From the NCBI GenBank assembly GCA_002383285.1, contig DFXU01000021.1, forward strand, positions 1 to 18,176: DNA of 18,176 nucleotides, read 5' to 3'. The notes beneath the pieces are model-generated. The model made no database searches. It saw only the letters and a program-made list of their open reading frames with translations, and had not been told where the DNA came from. This DNA comes from Caryophanales bacterium UBA4100. GTDB lineage: Bacteria; Bacillota; Bacilli; Paenibacillales; UBA4045. The position numbers and the translations under genes were made by a program. Positions 7,864 to 14,978 of this stretch are shown piece after piece (within the stretch, counting starts at the first letter, position 1; each line of letters opens with the position of its first letter).

Positions 7864-8522
7864 AGCGTCTTGTCCTTTCTCATTGATAGGTATAATAAAT
7901 ATACGAGTAAGAATAATAGGATACTTGAAAGTAAGTAGTATCCACTATAGTTGTTAATATTGAAGTAATAATACATAAACCCAATTAATCCTATTGAAAA
8001 GACGATTAACACGAGAATACTAGTATTAATTGAGGTCCACTGAATGGATATTCGATTCGTATGTGGAAGGAATGAGAATCCTTTGTTATACCGTTTAATA
8101 CCTAAATATAATAGCATCGCTACCGTCACACTTATCGATTGAATGGCCATACCCTGGATGGAAAATGCTCTCTCAATATCCGAGCTATTCATCACATTAA
8201 ACAAGACTAATCCACCGATAATAACCAGTTGAATTAGCCCATAAATTACAAATGAAATTGTAACTGCTATGGCCGAATAGAAAATATGCTGACGGTATAA
8301 CAATGAGAAGAAAAATATTAATAATAAAAAATGAATTAATGTTGAATAATTCGTTAAATCAAGTCCGTAACGTAATGAAAAAGATACAAAGCTCATCATA
8401 AGTGCAATAAATAATACATTTGCATGATAGAAGGGATACTCAAACCTAAACAATGCGAACATGATCGCAAACATGGCTATAACCTCAATAGATGAGAACA
8501 ATGTAAATAGAATAAAATGCAT
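7860..8522 (-). CDS. Kinase-less polytopic membrane protein of the agr-like cassette
   Basis: This 220-aa, very hydrophobic protein has about six or seven predicted membrane segments (roughly 3-26, 34-50, 62-76, 80-108, 122-142, 166-187 and 194-213). It ends with a short basic tail, MRKDKTL. In size and topology it resembles the sensor half of AgrC-type receptors. It stops where the dimerisation/kinase part would begin: there is no H-box, N-box or GHKL ATPase sequence. The gene is not an obvious truncation, because its stop codon overlaps the agrB start by ATGA, and I see no kinase remnant downstream. An AAGGGG ribosome binding site precedes the ATG. It may be the peptide receptor, a membrane anti-activator of the LytTR protein, or an exporter or immunity factor. 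I do not recognise a named family. Confidence 0.8.
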   Translation of the reverse strand: MHFILFTLFSSIEVIAMFAIMFALFRFEYPFYHANVLFIALMMSFVSFSLRYGLDLTNYSTLIHFLLLIFFFSLLYRQHIFYSAIAVTISFVIYGLIQLVIIGGLVLFNVMNSSDIERAFSIQGMAIQSISVTVAMLLYLGIKRYNKGFSFLPHTNRISIQWTSINTSILVLIVFSIGLIGFMYYYFNINNYSGYYLLSSILLFLLVYLLYLSMRKDKTL

Positions 8523-8544
8523 AAATAACCACCCCTTAATTTAC

Positions 8545-8550
8545 ATTATA
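8545..8550 (-). promoter_or_regulatory. -10 element ahead of the agr-like cassette
   Basis: A perfect TATAAT on the minus strand lies 22 bp upstream of the ATG at 8522. At 17 bp the -35 position reads TATTCA, a poor match, as expected if an activator is needed. The leader would be only about 16 nt. A TTGACA is present further upstream (its complement is in GTCAACAA near 8601-8608) but too far away to pair with this -10. Confidence 0.35.
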
Positions 8551-8722
8551 TATCAATTCTAGTAACTTGAATATTGTAGGTGAAAATCAAAATCAGATTT
8601 GTCAACAACAATTAAAGAATTAAATGCTTCACATCCATAATGTTGGACTATAGTATTATGAAATTCAGACTATTCTGGCGGTAATATTATCAATAAATAT
8701 AGTCAACATGAGGTGAGATTTA

Positions 8723-8971
8723 ATGTCCGAAAAAATAGAACGAAGAGCTATTCCTTTCGAAAAGCAGATGAATAAGATCATCAACGATTATGAAGCTAGA
8801 ACTAACACTTATAAGTCAACAGCCTCTCATATTAATAAGAGCTGTTATAACTGTCTATTCTTCTGTATAGGTGATGATATGATCCAAGGTACCTGTGATC
8901 GAAAAATTATTCCATCACCTAAGGTAAGCGGTATCGGCACATGTGATGATTTCACATTCTTAGCTGGCTAA
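8723..8971 (+). CDS. Small Cys-rich protein, possible metal or Fe-S binder
   Basis: This 82-aa soluble protein has a charged N-terminal half and a Cys-rich C-terminal half: C41-x2-C44-x13-C58-x15-C74, with an extra C48. Cysteines sit in CYNCLFFC, GTCDR and GTCDDF. A Cys pair, then GxC, then a Val-containing stretch and a final Cys before an aromatic residue resembles the small HiPIP-like Fe-S or zinc-binding proteins found in many Firmicutes. That is inference from spacing only. The ATG at 8723 follows GAGGTGAG. The gene is divergent from the agr-like cassette, sharing a 200-bp upstream region, and is followed by a terminator that overlaps the end of the convergent glycosyltransferase gene. 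I recognise no named family. Confidence 0.72.
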   Translation: MSEKIERRAIPFEKQMNKIINDYEARTNTYKSTASHINKSCYNCLFFCIGDDMIQGTCDRKIIPSPKVSGIGTCDDFTFLAG

Positions 8972-8976
8972 GCTAC

Positions 8977-9003
8977 CGATATCTTATATCGTTTATTATT
9001 TTT
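8977..9003 (+). terminator. Terminator after the small Cys-rich gene
   Basis: The stem CGATAT (8977-8982) / ATATCG (8986-8991) has a 3-nt loop and is followed by a T-rich tract (TTTATTATTTTT). The T tract lies on the plus strand only and overlaps the stop codon of the convergent glycosyltransferase gene. The stem is short and AT-rich, so termination may be weak. Confidence 0.6.
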
Positions 9004-9808
9004 GACGTGAAATGGTTTCCTTTCCATCCCATACTATCTCACTTTCCACCTTCCTGCTCATAACATCGGGCTCTTGAAGCAACAGGTAAAAGTTCTTCGT
9101 AGGCAGCCAACCCAGATCATGCTTGGCGGATAATTGATCAAGGTAAGGTCGCATATTCACCAGATTCGCCGACTTATTCCCTCCGGATGGAGAGAATGCA
9201 TACAATACGCCAGCTACAGGCACCCTTCTAACACTGAATTGCTCTACCACACGTAAATAGAAGTCCCAATCCCAATAATTGTGAACTGCTTCATCAAAGG
9301 GTCCAATTGTATGATGTATAGCTCGTCGATATAAACAGCCTGAAGGAATGAAGGTAGAGAATTTGCGCATTCCTTCCAGACTATTATCATAAGCAAACAG
9401 TTGACGGGAAACTGGTATCCGCGCTCCGCTATGTTCACGAGTCGTATATTCTACTATCTCAGCGTCAGAATATACTAAGTCGTTATCTCCAAGCTCATTT
9501 ACCATACGTTCAATATGACTAGGTACAATAAGATCATCATCATCACATAGCATAATGTAATCTCCCGTCGCCACCTCTAGTCCCACATTCCTAGCATGAA
9601 CATGCATCTTGTTGACTTCTAAGTCGATATATGTACAATCTAGTTCAGGATACAACTCCACAACTGCTGCAACCGAGGGTCCACCATCATTCACTATAAT
9701 GACTTGTAAATTCTTGAATGTCTGCCTATACAGAGCCTCAAGTAATTCAGACAATGCTTGTAATCGATGATAGGTTGGAATAATAACCGAGACCAATGGT
9801 TGCTTCAT
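8996..9808 (-). CDS. Family 2 glycosyltransferase (GT-A fold)
   Basis: This 270-aa protein is a cytoplasmic nucleotide-sugar-dependent glycosyltransferase of the GT2 type. The N-terminal GT-A core begins VSVIIPTYHR (6-15), followed by VIIVNDGG (37-43) and HARNVGLEVATGDYIMLCDDDD (71-92). The acidic cluster at 89-92 is the metal/nucleotide-sugar DxD-type site. The IPSGCLYRR segment (154-162) and WDWDFYLRV (179-187) fit the acceptor-binding region with a catalytic acid. There is no membrane segment. The gene stands alone, without other polysaccharide genes, so the acceptor cannot be inferred. A GGAGGGGAGATAAGG site precedes the ATG, and an extended -10 lies upstream at 9857-9862. Confidence 0.88.
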   Translation of the reverse strand: MKQPLVSVIIPTYHRLQALSELLEALYRQTFKNLQVIIVNDGGPSVAAVVELYPELDCTYIDLEVNKMHVHARNVGLEVATGDYIMLCDDDDLIVPSHIERMVNELGDNDLVYSDAEIVEYTTREHSGARIPVSRQLFAYDNSLEGMRKFSTFIPSGCLYRRAIHHTIGPFDEAVHNYWDWDFYLRVVEQFSVRRVPVAGVLYAFSPSGGNKSANLVNMRPYLDQLSAKHDLGWLPTKNFYLLLQEPDVMSRKVESEIVWDGKETISRQK

Positions 9809-9856
9809 TCCTTATCTCCCCTCCGACTGGAATATTGTGCTAATGGACATACCCAA

Positions 9857-9862
9857 ATTATA
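9857..9862 (-). promoter_or_regulatory. Extended -10 promoter of the glycosyltransferase gene
   Basis: TGATATAAT on the minus strand is an extended -10 (hexamer at 9857-9862), about 48 bp upstream of the ATG at 9808. The -35 is weak. A short dyad (9878-9893) lies just upstream, between the two divergent genes. Confidence 0.45.
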
Positions 9863-9877
9863 TCATGTACAACTCAT

Positions 9878-9893
9878 AATTCGTAATCGAATT
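9878..9893. promoter_or_regulatory. Dyad between the divergent glycosyltransferase and Hsp20 genes
   Basis: AATTCG-TAAT-CGAATT is a perfect 6-bp inverted repeat with a 4-bp spacer, in the 135-bp region between the two divergent starts. It could be an operator for either promoter. It is short and AT-rich, so chance is not excluded. It does not resemble a CIRCE element. Confidence 0.3.
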
Positions 9894-9943
9894 TATGCCT
9901 TCTTACATATATTATCGAGTAGTCATATGTTCGGAGGTGAATC

Positions 9944-10396
9944 GTGAAAGCCAAGAGCCAAAAGCAAGTGACAGATCCCTGGGCATCGATGGAGCAATTA
10001 TTCAACAAAGGATTTCCCTTCTCAGGAATATCCCCGTCTGCAGCAATGAACCCCGAATGGTTAGAGCGCATCATTCAAGAAGCTACCCAGAACCAATCTA
10101 CAACTACTCAGGAAAAGGAGCTTTATGAACATACCTTATATGAAACACACAAATCGATTATTGTCCATATCAAGCTTCCCAATTCCCTCAATCCTGAGCT
10201 GTTGAGGGTGTATGCTGGTGCTGCTTCTATTCGAATCGAGGGCTTTCCTGACAAAGTTGAGAAGAAGGTCCGATTGCCATGTGAGGTGAAGAGGAATGGC
10301 ATTCGTTCCTCATACAAGGATGGAATTCTTGAAGTACGCATGATCAAGCTGCTAAACTCGGATCAAGAGCGTCAGATTAATGTTACTATACTCTAG
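9944..10396 (+). CDS. Hsp20/alpha-crystallin family small heat-shock-like protein
   Basis: This 150-aa protein has a variable N-terminal region (1-55, with DPWASMEQLF at 11-20) and an alpha-crystallin domain from about 57 to the end. Diagnostic stretches are the IVHIKLP strand (72-78), a VRLPCEV segment and the SSYKDGILEVRM motif, the family's A-x-(Y/F)-x-(D/N)-G-(V/I)-L signature with Ser for Ala. Members are ATP-independent holdases for unfolding proteins; some Bacillales homologues are spore-coat associated. The start is GTG at 9944, chosen for the GGAGGTGA site six bases upstream; the frame has no upstream ATG. The C-terminal I-x-I/V anchor motif is only loosely present (INVTIL). It is a single gene, followed by a hairpin terminator. 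Confidence 0.82.
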   Translation: MKAKSQKQVTDPWASMEQLFNKGFPFSGISPSAAMNPEWLERIIQEATQNQSTTTQEKELYEHTLYETHKSIIVHIKLPNSLNPELLRVYAGAASIRIEGFPDKVEKKVRLPCEVKRNGIRSSYKDGILEVRMIKLLNSDQERQINVTIL

Positions 10397-10402
10397 TTTC
10401 AG

Positions 10403-10434
10403 AGGACCCTACCAAACTATCTGGTATGGGTCCT
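10403..10434 (+). terminator. Terminator after the Hsp20-like gene
   Basis: The stem AGGACCC-TACCA (10403-10414) / TGGTA-T-GGGTCCT (10422-10434) has one bulged base and a 7-nt loop. It is followed by TTTGTATAT and begins 7 bp after the stop codon. The T tract is short but the stem is strong. Confidence 0.72.
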
Positions 10435-10594
10435 TTGTATATGCTAAATTAATATATACTTCATCTTGTAGTCCTACTCGTCCAGATAACCGCATAAGAT
10501 AGAGATGGAGAATAAGAGATAGGATTAGGGTGAGGCTTTCTCCACTATCAATACTCTGAATAGCAATAGGTAAATAAAATTCTAGGAGGTTATT

Positions 10595-11722
10595 ATGCTA
10601 TCTTACGTTTCCCGTTGGAGTTTACATATTGTTACTCTCATCTGTATAGTCTATGTATATCTAATTTTGACAAATCGAAATCTTCCTGATCTGAGCAGCA
10701 TTATCGTTGGCACGAATATACAAAGCTTTAAAATCATGTTCATCAGCATTATACTAGAAGCCTTTCCTTTCATTCTAATCGGTGTTCTTATATCTGCATT
10801 GCTGCAAACATTCGTACCTGAGCAGCTAATCCAACGCCTCGTTCCCCGGAATCCTCTTCTTGGGGTGTTATATGCATGTGTCATTGGAATCATCTTCCCA
10901 ATCTGTGAATGTGGTATGATACCTGTAATGCGAAGACTGATTCGCAAAGGCATGCCCCTCTATATCGCTGTGGTTTTCATTGTCGCGGGACCAATACTCA
11001 ATCCTATCGTGTTCGCCTCTACCTTCATGGCATTCCGTTCTCGCCCGGAAATCACTTATTCCAGAATGGGTCTAGCCTTCTTCTGTGCAGTATTTATTGG
11101 TTTGATTGTATATCGTTTTGTCCGAAGCAACCCACTCCGAGATGGTGGGCAAGAACATTCACATTCGCATAATCATTCGCAATCACATTCACATTCACAT
11201 AATCATCAGCAAACACATTCACATTCGCATGATCACTCACAATCACATTCGCATTCACATGATCATACAGACTCACGTAATCATAACCACGAAGAGCATC
11301 ATCACCATGGAGGCAAATGGAATACCGTACTCAAGCATTCGTCTGATGAATTTTTCGAGATGGGTAAGTATTTAGTGTTCGGCGCCTTCCTAGCTGCATT
11401 AGTACAGACCATGATGTCCAGAGAATGGCTCGTATCTGTAGGCGCTGCAGGAGATTTCAGCTCTCATTTCTTCATGATGGCATTCGCATATATCATATCA
11501 TTATGCTCCACATCTGATGCATTCGTCGCTTCTTCCTTCGCCGCTACATTCTCTGCTGGCTCATTGCTATCCTTTCTCGTATTTGGCCCAATGCTCGATT
11601 TCAAGGGCACATTAATGCTCCTTGCTATCTTCAAGAAGAGATTTGTAGTTATGCTATCCTTGTTAATCTTCATTACCGTTCTAGCTGCTTCACTCATTCT
11701 TGAACGGATTCTATTCTTGTAA
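10595..11722 (+). CDS. ycgR: YcgR-type permease (UPF0718/DUF318) with His-rich loop
   Basis: This 375-aa integral membrane protein belongs to the UPF0718/DUF318 permease family (B. subtilis YcgR, related to YraQ/ArsP_1). Family motifs visible are CECGMIPV (104-111), AGPILNP (131-137), CSTSDAF (304-310) and GPMLDFKG (331-338). Two membrane halves (about 10-177 and 255-373) flank a cytoplasmic or external loop at 188-238 made mostly of His, Ser, Asn and Asp. This loop contains four 10-residue repeats of the type HSHSH(N/D)HSQS and ends in HHHH. The loop suggests binding of a divalent metal such as zinc or nickel; the transported substrate is not known. An AGGAGG site precedes the ATG. It is followed 16 bp later by the ycgQ-like gene, its usual partner. 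I see no Zur-type palindrome upstream. Confidence 0.88.
   Translation: MLSYVSRWSLHIVTLICIVYVYLILTNRNLPDLSSIIVGTNIQSFKIMFISIILEAFPFILIGVLISALLQTFVPEQLIQRLVPRNPLLGVLYACVIGIIFPICECGMIPVMRRLIRKGMPLYIAVVFIVAGPILNPIVFASTFMAFRSRPEITYSRMGLAFFCAVFIGLIVYRFVRSNPLRDGGQEHSHSHNHSQSHSHSHNHQQTHSHSHDHSQSHSHSHDHTDSRNHNHEEHHHHGGKWNTVLKHSSDEFFEMGKYLVFGAFLAALVQTMMSREWLVSVGAAGDFSSHFFMMAFAYIISLCSTSDAFVASSFAATFSAGSLLSFLVFGPMLDFKGTLMLLAIFKKRFVVMLSLLIFITVLAASLILERILFL
11156..11275 (+). repeat. Four tandem 30-bp repeats coding the His-rich loop
   Basis: Four in-frame copies of a 30-bp unit encode residues 188-197, 198-207, 208-217 and 218-227 of the permease. Each starts HSHSH. The copies differ mainly at third positions and at the N/D and SQS/QQT/TDS positions. 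A fifth, degenerate His-rich segment follows. Such repeats can change copy number by slippage without breaking the frame. Confidence 0.88.
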
Positions 11723-11738
11723 GAAAGGTGTTGTTACT

Positions 11739-12677
11739 ATGGAGTTAACCAATCGTTCACTAGGCTTTCATTATATGATCAGGTCCTTAATCGTGCTAAG
11801 CTTCTCCATCTTGATTACATACCTGATAAAGAGTGGCAGCATAAATCTATATATTGCTCCTCGGATGCTGATATTGGTCAAGCTCTCTGCTATTGGGTTT
11901 TACATCATCGGCACGTACCAGATGTACGCTGCCTATCGTTATTTACGTAATCATTCATCCGTAGATTGCGATTGTGATCATATACCTACTGGATCGGTGT
12001 GGAAACACATCATGATTTATAGTCTATTTATATTCCCTTTACTTCTCGGCTTTCTACTACCGAGTGCTACAATGGGTACAGCACTCGCATCGAAGAAAGG
12101 CATGAATCTGAGCGCTTCTTCGACGAGTAGGACAATAAAGGTTCAACAAGAAGCTAACCCCCCTGAGAAGTCAGTCATTGTTGAACCCCCATCCTCCGAT
12201 CAACCTAATGTTGACACTGCATTAACAGATGAACAATTGAATGCATTATTCATAACCGATGAGTATAATGAGGACTTCGCCCGGCTTTCTAAGCAAATAT
12301 ACCAGGATGATGTAATAGTGGTTAAGGATGAGATTTTCATGGAAATTCTCACAGCCATTGATCTATTCCTCGATAGCTTTGTTGGTAAAACTGTTGAAAT
12401 AAGCGGATTTGTCTATCGCGAGCCGAATATGACACAGAACCAGTTTGTCGTTGGCCGGTTCGCTATGGACTGCTGCTCAGCAGATGCACTTCCATACGGA
12501 GTACTTATTGAGGATACGAATGCGATAAATTATGTCAACGATTCTTGGATTAAGGTCCGCGGACAGATTGATACAACCATATACGATGGGAATAAGATCA
12601 TGGTATTCAAACCAGAATCCATACAATCTATTGAAGCACCGGATTCACCCTATATATATCCTAATTATGATTTCTGA
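11739..12677 (+). CDS. ycgQ: YcgQ-type TIGR03943/UPF0703 protein, partner of YcgR
   Basis: This 312-aa membrane-anchored protein belongs to the TIGR03943/DUF1980 family (B. subtilis YcgQ). The N-terminal part has about four membrane segments (roughly 14-30, 42-66, 90-108 and near 110), with a DCDCDH cluster (76-81) in a loop. A low-complexity linker (120-160) leads to a C-terminal domain with a beta-barrel look (VEISGFVYRE at 219-228). It contains the family motif RFAMDCCSAD (240-249), whose paired cysteines could bind metal. I chose ATG 11739 over the upstream in-frame ATG at 11700, which lies inside ycgR; 11739 follows AAGAAAGGTG. It is translated with ycgR across a 16-bp gap. The function is not established; the partner permease and the Cys/His clusters suggest metal or solute handling. 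Confidence 0.87.
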   Translation: MELTNRSLGFHYMIRSLIVLSFSILITYLIKSGSINLYIAPRMLILVKLSAIGFYIIGTYQMYAAYRYLRNHSSVDCDCDHIPTGSVWKHIMIYSLFIFPLLLGFLLPSATMGTALASKKGMNLSASSTSRTIKVQQEANPPEKSVIVEPPSSDQPNVDTALTDEQLNALFITDEYNEDFARLSKQIYQDDVIVVKDEIFMEILTAIDLFLDSFVGKTVEISGFVYREPNMTQNQFVVGRFAMDCCSADALPYGVLIEDTNAINYVNDSWIKVRGQIDTTIYDGNKIMVFKPESIQSIEAPDSPYIYPNYDF

Positions 12678-12757
12678 TCAATCGCCTAATCGAAGCCAAT
12701 AGTAATTAGCTATTCATTCACGCCACTAGGGGCTCGCTTCCCATTAAACACCAAATC

Positions 12758-12793
12758 AGCTAGCTACAACGAATTAGCTAGCTACAACGAATT
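12758..12793. repeat. Tandem 18-bp direct repeat
   Basis: Two exact, adjacent copies of AGCTAGCTACAACGAATT (12758-12775 and 12776-12793), each starting with the self-complementary AGCTAGCT. They lie in the non-coding stretch downstream of the ycgQ-like gene. Confidence 0.9.
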
Positions 12794-13017
12794 AGCGCTA
12801 AGAGTTGCGTTTATATACATTACAATTTCGCTTAATCGGGCTGAAATCCCTAATTTCACCCAAGAGCGCCAGTTTTGGCGCTGTAGCGCAGTCCGTGTGG
12901 AGCTATTGCGCTGAATCTAGCGTTATTCACCAAGATATTGGCTTTAATCATAAATTTGTATGTTTACGATGCACTACTGCGCTAGCGGTTTCGCTACTAT
13001 GTGATTCACCAGATTAA
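12794..13017. other. Non-coding region rich in GCGC dyads (relic intergenic repeat)
   Basis: The 500 bp from 12678 to 13177 hold no supported gene. This part has six GCGCT or AGCGC motifs, a perfect hairpin (AGCGCCA at 12865-12871, TGGCGCT at 12876-12882), and related phrases such as ATTCACCA repeated near 12923 and 13005. It looks like a decayed member of an intergenic repeat family, with no terminator T tract. The 70-aa ORF open here has no ribosome binding site and no protein-like composition. Confidence 0.5.
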
Positions 13018-13022
13018 TTTAT

Positions 13023-13052
13023 GAAAAACCGTTCGGAAGGATCACCGAACGG
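13023..13052 (-). terminator. Terminator of the ABC exporter operon
   Basis: The stem CCGTTCGG (13029-13036) / CCGAACGG (13045-13052) has an 8-nt loop. On the minus strand it is followed by TTTTTCAT. It lies about 125 bp downstream of the second ABC gene's stop codon and clearly terminates minus-strand transcription. Confidence 0.85.
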
Positions 13053-13177
13053 CACTTTAATGTGTTAATCCATACTGTCGTGTTCTGTGCGGGAATGGAT
13101 ATGAGGTTCCACTGCAGTTGCAGTCGTGTTCTTCTAAATTCAATATGCGGTAATATCACGATTTCAAAAAGCGGGCG

Positions 13178-14965
13178 TTATGCACCCTTCTGCAATTCAT
13201 ACATCTTGAAGTAACGGCCCTGGGCTTGCATTAATTGGTCATGGTTTCCACGCTCTACAATCTCTCCCTTGTGAAGGACCAGTATCTGGTCTGCTTCGCG
13301 AATCGTTGATAACCGATGAGCAATGACGAAGGTCGTTCTCCCTTCGCTTAGGACCTTCAGTGCATTCTGGATGAGTCCCTCCGTCTCGCTATCAACAGAC
13401 GCTGTTGCTTCATCTAAGATAAGAATAGATGGATTAAACGCCAGCGCTCTAGCGAATGTAATAAGCTGTCGCTGACCTGCAGATAGTGTGCTCCCACGTT
13501 CAATAACTGGCTCGTCTATTCCAGCGGGTAGTCGATTCACGAAGGTATCCGCACCTACATCCTGCAATGCTTGCTTTACTTGGTCTGATCCAATGGACTT
13601 ATTATATAAACTAACATTAAATTTGATATCTCCAGCGAACAGGAATGGATCCTGCAGAACAACAGCCATATGCTTACGCAGCGCTTGCTTAGGGATCGTA
13701 CGAATGTCGTGATCGTCAATCGTAATCTTGCCCTTCTGTGTCTCATAGAAACCAAGCAGCAGATTCATAATTGAGCTCTTCCCAGAGCCAGTATGCCCAA
13801 CTAACGCCACCGTCTGACCTTGCTTAGCCTCGAAATTCAAACCCTTCAATACATATTCTTCTTCATTATAGGCGAACCAGATATCCTCGAATTTCACAGT
13901 ACCCTTCGGTCGCACAAACTGTTCGTTCTCAGCCTCCATTACCTCCCGCCCAGGCTCATCCATAAGCTCGAATACTCGCTCCGCGGATACGAAAGCCCGC
14001 TGAGCATTAACCAGCTGATCGAAGATACCGATAACCGGATGGAATAGACGGCCTAGGAAGTCTAAGAACGCATATAACATGCCAAGCTTAATCGACATCT
14101 CAAGAGATTGACCGCCAAAGTAATAGATGACGAATGCTGTCATCAATGCGCCAGATAAACCGATTAGGTTTCGAGAGACCATCGAATTGAGTTTAAGTTG
14201 CTTCACGTTATTCACAAACCACGTATGGTTCAACTCTTCAAATTCTCGGACCGTTTCCTTCTCCCTTCGGAACAGTCGGAGTACTGGCATTACAACAATA
14301 GTCTCACTCAACATGGCATTCATCTCACTTATCCGCGCTCTCATTGCTACCCAGTACTTATTAGAGAACCTCAGGAGACAGTAAACAATACCAGCATAAA
14401 AAGGGATTAAAACTAGGCATATACTCGCCATAAATGGATTTAGAATAAAGAGATAAATGAAAATCCCTGTGATCTGGACTAGGCTTACAACAAATGTTGC
14501 CATAAAGCTCATATAGAGATCACGAATGGATTCCGTATCATTGGCAACCCGATTAACTAATGCACCAACAGGTGTGTTGTCAAAGTACTTAACTGGAACT
14601 CTCTGCAGGTGATTCATAATATCCATCCGCATTCTCTTGATGATACGAAGTGCTGTCGTTTGTAATAATAAGGACTGCACGAAGTGAAGGATTGCTGCTC
14701 CTATCAGTATTCCTACATATAAACCAATGAGTTTAAAAATCGGACTTAATTCGAAAGCATCTGTACCAATGAGTGAAAGATGGTCATCAATAACCGTCAT
14801 CGTAATGATTGGCCCTAATAGCTCAGTACCGACCGCCATAATAAGAATTAATATTGCTGCAATAATACGAAATTTGAATTGGAGTGCATAATGAAATAAT
14901 CGCCTGATTGTTCCTTTATTCACACTAATGATCTTATCCATTATTATTTCTTGGCTCTGTTCCAT
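13178..14965 (-). CDS. ABC exporter half-transporter with canonical ATPase site (second subunit)
   Basis: This 595-aa protein has an N-terminal six-helix transmembrane domain (about 20-320) and a C-terminal ATP-binding domain. Motifs are Walker A GHTGSGKS (390-397), a variant signature LSAGQ (494-498), Walker B ILILDE with catalytic E519, and the switch His (AHRLST) at 550. It is of the type of the second subunit of Bacillus heterodimeric exporters (YheH/BmrD, YfiC, YknV). The start at 14965 follows AGGAGG by nine bases and leaves a 13-bp gap after the upstream gene; the longer frame to 15034 would overlap that gene and lacks a site. With the upstream subunit it would form one exporter, probably for drugs, lipids or peptides. 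The substrate cannot be told. Confidence 0.9.
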   Translation of the reverse strand: MEQSQEIIMDKIISVNKGTIRRLFHYALQFKFRIIAAILILIMAVGTELLGPIITMTVIDDHLSLIGTDAFELSPIFKLIGLYVGILIGAAILHFVQSLLLQTTALRIIKRMRMDIMNHLQRVPVKYFDNTPVGALVNRVANDTESIRDLYMSFMATFVVSLVQITGIFIYLFILNPFMASICLVLIPFYAGIVYCLLRFSNKYWVAMRARISEMNAMLSETIVVMPVLRLFRREKETVREFEELNHTWFVNNVKQLKLNSMVSRNLIGLSGALMTAFVIYYFGGQSLEMSIKLGMLYAFLDFLGRLFHPVIGIFDQLVNAQRAFVSAERVFELMDEPGREVMEAENEQFVRPKGTVKFEDIWFAYNEEEYVLKGLNFEAKQGQTVALVGHTGSGKSSIMNLLLGFYETQKGKITIDDHDIRTIPKQALRKHMAVVLQDPFLFAGDIKFNVSLYNKSIGSDQVKQALQDVGADTFVNRLPAGIDEPVIERGSTLSAGQRQLITFARALAFNPSILILDEATASVDSETEGLIQNALKVLSEGRTTFVIAHRLSTIREADQILVLHKGEIVERGNHDQLMQAQGRYFKMYELQKGA

Positions 14966-14978
14966 ATTTAAATTCCTC

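Noticed and set aside
10435..10594. Zur or other metal-regulator box upstream of the ycgR-like gene
   Set aside because: I found no AT-rich palindrome of the expected form; only a purine-rich stretch is present.
11156..11275. Possible CRISPR-like array because of the regular 30-bp period
   Set aside because: The units are directly adjacent without spacers and are in frame with the permease coding sequence.
11094..11375. Ile/Val/Asn/His-rich ORFs in other frames over the His-rich loop
   Set aside because: These are shadows of the tandem repeat read in other frames and have no start signals.
12865..12882. Hairpin AGCGCCA/TGGCGCT as a terminator for ycgQ
   Set aside because: No T tract follows on either strand, and it is nearly 190 bp from the stop codon.
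12805..13017. 70-aa plus-strand ORF in the intergenic region
   Set aside because: It has no ribosome binding site, an odd composition, and lies over repeat-like GCGC dyads.
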